Notes under the pieces: generated by a model | What the model was told of the DNA's origin: nothing | What the model saw: only the letters and a program-made list of their open reading frames with translations | The model's database searches: none | In this document: piece by piece, positions 4,835 through 11,287 of the stretch | How positions within the stretch are numbered: the first letter of the stretch is position 1 | Layout: every line of letters starts with the position of its first letter | Assembly: GCA_937922105.1 (NCBI GenBank) | Contig: CAKZVN010000108.1 | Span: forward strand, 1 to 11,287 | Direction: 5' to 3' | Length of the DNA: 11,287 nt | Source of the DNA: an uncultured Litorilinea sp. | GTDB taxonomy: Bacteria > Chloroflexota > Anaerolineae > Caldilineales > Caldilineaceae | Made by a program: the position numbers and the translations under genes

Positions 4835-6121
4835 ATGTCCCGCAGGATCATGGCAGTCACCTTTCTGATGATCTTCACGTTGGTCTTTGCTGCGTGTGCG
4901 CCGGCGGCGGCGCCCGCCCCGGCAGCGCCCGCTGCGCCCGCAGCTCCGGCGGCACCTGCCGCAGCCGCCACTACCGCGCCCGCACAGGAGCCTGCAGCCC
5001 CGGCTCCCGGCGGCACGGTGATCAAGATCGCCACGCAGACGCCGCTCAGCGGCCCGCAGTCGGTCTTGGGCGTCGCCATCAAGAACGGCGCGCAGCTCGC
5101 CATGGAGCAACTGGGCGGGGACTTGGCGGCGATGGGCTTCACCCTGGAACTGGTGCCCTTCGACGACCAAGCGACCCCGGACATCGGCGTCGCCAATGCC
5201 AAGAACATTGTCGCCGACCCGGAAATTCTCTGCTTCGTGGGCCATCTGAACAGCGGCGTCATGATCCCCTCCATGGAGGAATATCACAACGCCAACCTGG
5301 CAGCGGTCTCCCCGGCTAACACCAACCCGCTGATCACCGAGCGCGGCTACCCGGAGATCAACCGCATCGTCGGTCGCGACGACATCCAGGGCGTGGTGGG
5401 CCAAGAGTTCGCCGCGCAGGAACTGGGCATCAAGAGCGTTTACATCCTGCACGACAAGACCTCCTACGGGCAGGGCGTGGCGGAATTCTTCCGCCAGGCT
5501 GCCGAGGCCTCCGGCATGACCGTGCTGGGCTTCGAGGGCACTGAGGAACAGGCCAACTTCGACAGCATCATTACCCCGATCATCGCGGCCAACCCCGAGA
5601 TGGTCTACTTTGGCGGCATCTACAGCCAGGCCGGTATCTTCTTCCGCCAGGCGCGTGAAAAGGGTGTGACCGCGGTCTTCATGGGACCGGACGGCATGGA
5701 CAGCTCCGAGTTGGCGACTTTGGGCGGTGACGCAGTGGTGGGCATGTACTACAGCTCGGTCGCCGGCCCAGCCAACGTCTATCCGGCTACCGCGCAGTTC
5801 ATTGCCGATTACACGGTCCGCTTCGGCGAGCAAGTCCAGCCCTTCGCAGCCCAGGGCTATGACGCCATGGGCGTCTGCATTGACGGCATCGAGCGCGCCA
5901 TTGCGGCCAACGGTGGCAACCTGCCCACCCGCGCCCAGGTCGCGGAGGCCGTGCGCGCCACCACCGACTACCCTGGCATCACCGGCAACGTCACCTTCAA
6001 CAGCAAGGGGGACAAGACCGTCGCCACCTACTTCGTGTTGCAGGTCGGCTCCGCGGACCCCGCAGACTGGAACAACAACGAACTGGTGAAGTCGTTGGAC
6101 ATTGCGGCGCCGTCGGAATAA
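4835..6121 (+). CDS. livJ: Liv-type ABC transporter substrate-binding lipoprotein
   Basis: This 428-residue receptor delivers substrate to the LivHM permease. A lipoprotein signal peptide spans residues 1-20, with lipobox FAA-Cys21. Residues 22-60 are a flexible Ala/Pro linker with repeated PAA units, which would hold the receptor away from the membrane. The periplasmic-binding fold (type I, leucine/isoleucine/valine receptor family) starts near 62: TPLSGPQSVLG at 69-79, GHLNSGVMIP at 136-145, SPANTNPLIT at 159-168, SYGQGVAEFF at 210-219 and YFGGIYSQAG at 258-267. By family analogy these loops line the ligand cleft. AAGGAG lies 7 nt before the ATG. It heads the operon behind a strong promoter. 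The ligand may be a branched-chain amino acid, another amino acid, urea or an amide; sequence alone does not decide. The symbol follows the family (livJ/livK). Confidence 0.93.
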   Translation: MSRRIMAVTFLMIFTLVFAACAPAAAPAPAAPAAPAAPAAPAAAATTAPAQEPAAPAPGGTVIKIATQTPLSGPQSVLGVAIKNGAQLAMEQLGGDLAAMGFTLELVPFDDQATPDIGVANAKNIVADPEILCFVGHLNSGVMIPSMEEYHNANLAAVSPANTNPLITERGYPEINRIVGRDDIQGVVGQEFAAQELGIKSVYILHDKTSYGQGVAEFFRQAAEASGMTVLGFEGTEEQANFDSIITPIIAANPEMVYFGGIYSQAGIFFRQAREKGVTAVFMGPDGMDSSELATLGGDAVVGMYYSSVAGPANVYPATAQFIADYTVRFGEQVQPFAAQGYDAMGVCIDGIERAIAANGGNLPTRAQVAEAVRATTDYPGITGNVTFNSKGDKTVATYFVLQVGSADPADWNNNELVKSLDIAAPSE

Positions 6122-6147
6122 GCTCGTGTAGCTCCATCGGACCCAAG

Positions 6148-6186
6148 ACAGTGCAGGTTCTTCAGACCACGAAGAACCTGCACTGT
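6148..6186 (+). terminator. Perfect 16-bp hairpin between livJ and livH
   Basis: The arms ACAGTGCAGGTTCTTC (6148-6163) and GAAGAACCTGCACTGT (6171-6186) are perfectly complementary around a 7-nt loop, 26 nt after the livJ stop. Only a weak pyrimidine run (TCTACTCT) follows, so termination would be leaky. It probably protects the 3' end of livJ mRNA or reduces read-through, raising receptor over permease. The remaining intergenic DNA to 6361 holds the small palindrome CGGCTAGCCG (6249-6258) and no clear promoter. Confidence 0.75.
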
Positions 6187-6361
6187 TCTACTCTGGGGCA
6201 GATGAAATGACCGGCTGCGCCACATCACAGCAACTCGGTGCAAGAGTTCGGCTAGCCGCACGCCAAGCACCGAACCGGCGCATGACCTCGCTCCGGTCCG
6301 GTTTGCCGTCATCGCTCCGATGCGTTGCGCCGTCGCGCATCACCCGACAGGAACCAACCCT

Positions 6362-7510
<1,149 letters not shown>

Positions 7511-7520
7511 GAGGGCGTCC

Positions 7521-8891
7521 ATGACTGCATCCACAGCGCCCAGCGGCTTGCTCCACAGCCTTTGGCACCGCCTCACCCACAGCCCGATTTGGCCGGTGCT
7601 CGTCCTGCTTTACATCGCCGGCACCACCTACTTGGTGACCACGGCTCCGCGCGCGCTGCAATGGCGCGTGCTGTTTCTGGCGGGGCTGTTGTTCATCTAC
7701 TACATGCCCCAGCGCCCTGTGATCAAACTCGCCTATGCCGGGGTGGTGCTGGGCATTTTGGTGCCGTTCTTGGGCATCAGCAACCCCTTCCTGTTGGAGA
7801 TCGGCTTTCAGATCTGCGTCTTCGCCACGCTGGCCCTGGGCCTGAACATCGTGGTGGGCTTTGCCGGGCTGCTGGATTTGGGCTACATTGCGTTCTATGC
7901 CGTAGGCGCGTATCTGTGGGCCTTCTACGGCTCGCAACAGCTCTACAACCTCAACTCTGTGGCAGGCGCGCAGCAAGTTCGCCCCGATTTCCCCTTCGAC
8001 GCCAACCTCTTCTGGCTCTTTCTCTTCCTGGGCATCGGCGTATCCGCCATCACCGGCATCCTGTTGGGCACACCGGTGCTGCGCTTGCGCGGCGACTATT
8101 TGGCTATCGTTACCCTCGGCTTCGGGGAGGTGATTCGCGTCTTGGCTAACAACCTGGACAAGCCTATCAACCTCACCAACGGGCCGCAAGGCATCACCCC
8201 CATCCAGCGCCCGGAGTTGCCCGGCTTCTTGACCAGCCCCGCCATGCTGGAGTGGTTAAGCGGCATCGCCAGACGCAACGTCAGCGTCGGGGATATCTAC
8301 GGCTTCTTCTTCTACGGCCTGGCGTTGGTCATCTTGATCGTGACCATTGTGGTCGCCAAACGGCTGGAGGATTCCAAGCTCGGTCGTGCATGGACCGCCA
8401 TCCGCGAAGACGAGACCGCAGCCATCGCGATGGGCATCCCGCTAGTACGCACCAAGCTGGCAGCCTTTGCCATCGGCGCGTCCTTTTCCGGCGCCATGGG
8501 GGTGGTCTTCGCCGCCAACCGCACCTTTGTCAGCCCGGAGACCTTTTCGCTCATCGCGTCCATCAGCGTGCTGGTGATGGTGATTCTGGGCGGGCTGGGC
8601 AGCATCCCCGGCGTCATCATGGGGGCTGCGGTGGTGACGCTGCTCAATATTGACTTCTTGCAGACCTTGTCGCTGGAGCTGAGCCGCCTGCGCCAGGGCA
8701 CGGGCGTCATCCCGATCTTGGGCATCCCGTGGTCACAGCTGCCCAACCAGCTGGACCCGGCACGCTATCAACGGTTGGTCTTCGGCTTGATCCTGATCAT
8801 CATGATGATCTTCAGACCGGAAGGCATCATCCCCTCGCAGCGCCGCAAGATGGAGATGCACGAGCACGAAGAAGCGGAGGCACGCGCATGA
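7521..8891 (+). CDS. livM: Liv-type ABC transporter permease LivM
   Basis: This 456-residue membrane protein is the second permease half. Family blocks are LNIVVGFAGLLDLGYIAF at 108-125, LRGDYLAIVTLGFGEVIR at 189-206, the coupling loop GRAWTAIREDETAAIAMGI at 288-306, GGLGSIPG at 357-364 and FRPEGIIP at 431-438. Hydrophobic segments near 23-42, 48-62 and 66-84 precede the core. The loop at about 137-160 and the insert at about 211-258 are hydrophilic and probably extracellular or interfacial. The C-terminal tail is charged (KMEMHEHEEAEARA at 443-456). The start at 7521 has GGAGG (7510-7514) overlapping the livH stop with a 6-nt spacer. An earlier in-frame ATG at 7482 would overlap livH and is less likely. 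The stop overlaps the livG start as ATGA. Confidence 0.94.
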   Translation: MTASTAPSGLLHSLWHRLTHSPIWPVLVLLYIAGTTYLVTTAPRALQWRVLFLAGLLFIYYMPQRPVIKLAYAGVVLGILVPFLGISNPFLLEIGFQICVFATLALGLNIVVGFAGLLDLGYIAFYAVGAYLWAFYGSQQLYNLNSVAGAQQVRPDFPFDANLFWLFLFLGIGVSAITGILLGTPVLRLRGDYLAIVTLGFGEVIRVLANNLDKPINLTNGPQGITPIQRPELPGFLTSPAMLEWLSGIARRNVSVGDIYGFFFYGLALVILIVTIVVAKRLEDSKLGRAWTAIREDETAAIAMGIPLVRTKLAAFAIGASFSGAMGVVFAANRTFVSPETFSLIASISVLVMVILGGLGSIPGVIMGAAVVTLLNIDFLQTLSLELSRLRQGTGVIPILGIPWSQLPNQLDPARYQRLVFGLILIIMMIFRPEGIIPSQRRKMEMHEHEEAEARA

Positions 8892-9706
8892 GCGAGCCGC
8901 TGCTGCAATTGACGCGGGTGACCAAACGTTTCGGCGGTTTGGTGGCGGTCAACAACGTGGATTTTACACTCATGTCGGGGCGCATCGAGAGCATCATCGG
9001 ACCCAACGGCGCGGGCAAGACGACACTCTTCAACATCATCACCGGCATCTACAAACCTGACGAAGGGCAGGTGCGCTTCAACGGGCATTCCATCGGCGGG
9101 CGACGCCCGGACCAGATCACCGCACTGGGCATGTGCCGCACCTTCCAGAACATTCGCCTATTTCCCAACATGTCGGTGATGGAGAATATTTTGGTGGGCG
9201 CGCACACACAGCTGCGCGCCAGCAATGCCCTGGGCGCGGTCTTGCGGACCAAGCAATTCCGCGAGGCAGAGGAGCAAGCGCGCGCTGAGGCACGACGGCT
9301 CCTGCGCTATGTGGACCTGCCCCCCGGCACCGGCGACCTGATCGCGCGCAATTTGCCCTATGGACAACAGCGCAAGGTAGAGATTGCGCGCGCGCTGGCA
9401 GCCAAGCCGCGCCTCATCTTGCTGGACGAACCGACCGCAGGCATGAACCCCAGCGAGACCGAGGAAGCCATGCGCCTCTTTCGCCGGCTGCGCGATGACG
9501 TAGGCGTGACGGTGCTCCTCATCGAGCACGACATGAAGGTGGTCATGGGCATCTCCGAGCGGATCACGGTGATTGACTATGGTCAAAAGATCGCCGAGGG
9601 GGGACCCGCCGAGGTGCGCAAGAACCAACGCGTCATCGAGGCCTATCTGGGGCGCCAAGCGCAACTCCACGACGAGCGGGCCGCCGCCGTGGGAGGTGAG
9701 GCATGA
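8888..9706 (+). CDS. livG: Liv-type ABC transporter ATPase LivG
   Basis: This 272-residue cytoplasmic ATPase powers import with LivF. It shows Walker A GPNGAGKT at 38-45, a Q-loop at FQN (86-88), the signature LPYGQ at 156-160, Walker B LILLDEP at 176-182, a D-loop after it and the switch His214 in IEHDM. LivG proteins usually have a YGQ form rather than LSGGQ, so the signature is normal for the family. The insert between the Q-loop and signature (about 105-150) is also typical of LivG. The start overlaps the livM stop by ATGA. Upstream, GCGGAGGCACGCGC gives a GGAGG about 8 nt before the ATG. A longer in-frame extension to 8729 lies inside livM and is not part of the gene. Confidence 0.95.
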   Translation: MSEPLLQLTRVTKRFGGLVAVNNVDFTLMSGRIESIIGPNGAGKTTLFNIITGIYKPDEGQVRFNGHSIGGRRPDQITALGMCRTFQNIRLFPNMSVMENILVGAHTQLRASNALGAVLRTKQFREAEEQARAEARRLLRYVDLPPGTGDLIARNLPYGQQRKVEIARALAAKPRLILLDEPTAGMNPSETEEAMRLFRRLRDDVGVTVLLIEHDMKVVMGISERITVIDYGQKIAEGGPAEVRKNQRVIEAYLGRQAQLHDERAAAVGGEA

Positions 9707-10419
9707 GCGCGCTGTTGGAGCTTCGCGAAGTCCATACCTATTACGGTCAGATTCACGCGCTCAAAGGCATCTCGCTGGAGGTCAACCAGGGCGAGATCGT
9801 CACCTTGATCGGCAGCAACGGCGCGGGCAAGAGCACTACGCTGCGCACCATCTCCGGCATCCTACACCCGCGCCGCGGCGAAGTCCTCTTACAGGGCAAG
9901 CCCATGACCAACATCCCACCCCACAAGGTGGTGGAAGCCGGGATTGGGCATGTGCCAGAGGGCCGTGGGGTCTTTCCACGGTTGACCGTGCTGGAAAACT
10001 TGGAGATGGGCGCGTATCTTCTGCGCGACAAGCACGAAATTGCCCGGCGCATGGAGAATGTCTTCACGCTCTTCCCGCGCCTGCGCGAGCGTGTGCGCCA
10101 ACCGGGCGGGACGCTTTCCGGCGGTGAACAGCAGATGCTTGCCATCGGTCGCGCGCTCATGCAGCAGCCGCGCATCATGCTGTTGGATGAGCCGTCCATG
10201 GGCTTGGCCCCACTGTTGGTGGAGGAAATCTTCAACATCATCCGGCGGCTGAACCAAGAGCAGGGGACAACCATTCTCTTGGTGGAGCAAAACGCGCAGG
10301 CAGCGCTGCAAGTCGCCAACCGGGCCTATGTGCTGGAGACAGGGCGCATCTCCATCAGCGGCACCGCGGACGAGTTGCTCCACGACAGCCGCATCATCGA
10401 GGCCTACTTGGGGCTATAG
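9703..10419 (+). CDS. livF: Liv-type ABC transporter ATPase LivF
   Basis: This 238-residue ATPase is the partner of LivG. Walker A is GSNGAGKS at 37-44, the Q-loop region is replaced by the LivF-type VPEGRGVFPRLTVLENL at 84-100, the signature is LSGGEQQ at 138-144, Walker B is IMLLDEP at 158-164, and the switch position reads VEQNA at 194-198 with Gln196 in place of His. That Gln is usual in LivF, so LivG is expected to supply the complete His switch. The start overlaps the livG stop by ATGA. GGGAGGTGAGGC directly precedes the ATG and gives a good ribosome site. It is the last gene of the operon, 31 bp before a strong hairpin. Confidence 0.95.
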   Translation: MSALLELREVHTYYGQIHALKGISLEVNQGEIVTLIGSNGAGKSTTLRTISGILHPRRGEVLLQGKPMTNIPPHKVVEAGIGHVPEGRGVFPRLTVLENLEMGAYLLRDKHEIARRMENVFTLFPRLRERVRQPGGTLSGGEQQMLAIGRALMQQPRIMLLDEPSMGLAPLLVEEIFNIIRRLNQEQGTTILLVEQNAQAALQVANRAYVLETGRISISGTADELLHDSRIIEAYLGL

Positions 10420-10450
10420 ACCCCGCCCTGGAGACGAATCGGCACGCAAC

Positions 10451-10480
10451 AAGGGCCGGGGAGCGCTTCCCCCGGCCCTT
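10451..10480 (+). terminator. Terminator hairpin of the liv operon
   Basis: The arms AAGGGCCGGGG (10451-10461) and CCCCGGCCCTT (10470-10480) form a perfect 11-bp GC-rich stem with an 8-nt loop. A short T-run (ending TTT at 10479-10481) follows, and another TTTATTA lies about ten bases on. It sits 31 bp after livF and before a converging gene, so it ends the operon. Confidence 0.82.
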
Positions 10481-10481
10481 T

Positions 10482-10658
10482 GCAGGCAGTTTATTACATG
10501 CCACAGGGGGGGCGCGCAGTGTGCGAGGCAACGACCGCCTGCCCAAACGCGCCCGATCCGCATTGTGGACGAAGTCGCGGCTCGCACCAACAAACCGCAC
10601 GCAATGCCACATGTGCGACCTCTGTTCGCCGGTGACGGCGCCCGCCGGCAATGCCGCG
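10482..10658. other. Intergenic DNA between converging genes, no gene seen
   Basis: Open frames here show no recognisable family and no ribosome site. ATGCCACA occurs twice (10498 and 10603). On the minus strand, just after the stop of the membrane-protein gene, GGCATTGCC and a GCCGG/CCGGC pair could form weak structures, without a T-run. Confidence 0.4.
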
Positions 10659-11249
10659 TCAACGGCGGTGGGCGAGGTCAATCTGCTGGCGCAATTCTCG
10701 CCGTGCAGCCTCCAGGTTTTCCTTGATCCGGAAATAGGCTGCTTCGGTCAGCCCCAGGTCGTCGTGCAAGAGCAGGTGCTCCAGGCTATCCACGACACGC
10801 AGGACTTTGGCTTCCAGCAATTCGATGGTTGTGCCATAAAGCCGCTCCGGCACAAAGTAGAAACCCACCAACGAAAAGAGTAGCCCGTAGCTCAGCGTGG
10901 CGAAAAAGCGTTGGTCCATGCGCCCGCCGAACGCCAGCAACCCCACCAGCCCCAATCCGCCCACCACCACCATGAGTTGCCAGCGTGCAATCGGCCGCGC
11001 CGCCGACAGGCCTGCCAATGGCTTGGCGAGGCGGTCATAGCTCTTGAGCGTTGCCAGCCAATCGTTGAATTCGTAACAGTGCTTGAGGCTGACGCGCGTC
11101 TGGTCGTGTCGGGCAAGTTCCAACGCATAGTCGTGACAATAAGCCGCCAAGTCATAAAAGAGCTTGCGCGTCAGCTTGACCGAGCCGGGCGCAGGCACGC
11201 CCCGGTTGGACCTCCCCAATAGCTCGGCCAAAAAGGGCGGCAACTGCAC
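10659..11249 (-). CDS. Hypothetical protein with two membrane segments
   Basis: I do not recognise this family. The predicted product has 196 residues from a GTG at 11249, preceded by GGAGG (11264-11260) with a 10-nt spacer. The frame stays open to the right edge, so an upstream start cannot be excluded. Residues 1-88 are soluble and helical, with aromatic and charged positions (YDLAAYCHDYALELARHD at 32-49). Two hydrophobic segments follow at about 91-107 and 115-133, forming a hairpin with the short basic loop GGRMDQR. Residues 134-196 are amphipathic and charged, probably coiled coil (KENLEAARRELRQQIDLAHR at 176-195). Both ends would lie on the same side, probably the cytoplasm. There is no signal peptide. 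It converges on the liv operon and is unlikely to be co-regulated with it. Confidence 0.7.
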   Translation of the reverse strand: MQLPPFLAELLGRSNRGVPAPGSVKLTRKLFYDLAAYCHDYALELARHDQTRVSLKHCYEFNDWLATLKSYDRLAKPLAGLSAARPIARWQLMVVVGGLGLVGLLAFGGRMDQRFFATLSYGLLFSLVGFYFVPERLYGTTIELLEAKVLRVVDSLEHLLLHDDLGLTEAAYFRIKENLEAARRELRQQIDLAHRR

Positions 11250-11287
11250 TGCGGACCATCCTCCCCCGCTGCAAACGGGCGCAACCG

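Noticed and set aside
4165..5833. Two long overlapping minus-strand open frames (369 and 441 codons) crossing the liv promoter region
   Set aside because: They run antisense to livJ and tilS, show Ala/Gly/Arg-rich low-complexity translation, have no family motif and no ribosome site. Open antisense frames are expected in GC-rich genes.
6249..6258. Palindrome CGGCTAGCCG as an operator for livH
   Set aside because: No promoter elements are near it, and a single 10-bp palindrome in GC-rich DNA is weak evidence.
6028..6312. Minus-strand 94-codon frame between livJ and livH
   Set aside because: It overlaps the end of livJ and the hairpin and has no recognisable domain or ribosome site.
6320..6361. 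Earlier in-frame ATG for livH
   Set aside because: No Shine-Dalgarno and 14 residues without family similarity. The ATG at 6362 has AGGA at a fair distance.
9158..9670. Minus-strand 170-codon frame inside livG
   Set aside because: It is a shadow of a strongly conserved ATPase gene and has no motif of its own.
8888..10419. Degenerate ATPase motifs (LPYGQ in LivG, Gln for switch His in LivF) as signs of an inactive transporter
   Set aside because: Both variants are usual in LivG and LivF families. All Walker residues are intact.

Overview
The window is GC-rich, densely packed bacterial chromosome. Its style points to Chloroflexota (Caldilinea/Anaerolineae-like). The main clue is the substrate-binding lipoprotein, whose lipobox cysteine is followed by a long Ala/Pro linker of a kind common on Chloroflexota surface lipoproteins. 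The gene mix (liv-type ABC operon, GH99-like secreted protein, RlmI, TilS, CoA-type Nudix) fits. The assignment is an inference; no rRNA or other phylogenetic marker is present.

Left half (1-4511, minus strand). A compact array is read right to left: tilS (tRNA-Ile lysidine synthase), a 93-residue protein of unknown function, rlmI (23S rRNA m5C methyltransferase), a CoA-pyrophosphatase-like Nudix hydrolase, and a secreted GH99-like protein cut by the left edge. tilS, the small gene and rlmI are separated by only 9 and 3 nt and are probably one transcript. tilS appears to start from an extended -10 promoter placed so that its mRNA would be leaderless. The small spacings suggest an RNA-maintenance operon with later genes attached by read-through, or by a weak promoter at 660-688.

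Centre (4512-4834). This is the divergent control region between tilS and the liv operon and the most unusual part of the window. It holds a near-consensus sigma70 promoter on the plus strand (TTGACA, 18 bp, TATACT) and a leader of about 223 nt. The leader is visibly poorer in GC than its surroundings. It contains a 10-bp-stem hairpin, an 8-bp-stem hairpin followed by four T, a perfect GAAACGTTTC palindrome of LacI-family operator type, a tandem 15-bp repeat, and a 60-codon upstream ORF with an ideal Shine-Dalgarno.

Right half (4835-10480, plus strand). A complete five-gene Liv/HAAT-type ABC importer lies in transport order: lipoprotein receptor (livJ), permeases livH and livM, ATPases livG and livF. 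livM/livG and livG/livF overlap by ATGA. A perfect 16-bp inverted repeat sits between livJ and livH, probably to make more receptor than membrane complex. A strong GC-rich hairpin ends the operon. The receptor would capture a branched-chain amino acid, or another amino acid or amide, at the cell surface; LivHM form the channel and LivGF hydrolyse ATP.

Right edge (10659-11249, minus strand). An unrecognised protein of about 196 residues with two membrane segments converges on the liv operon.
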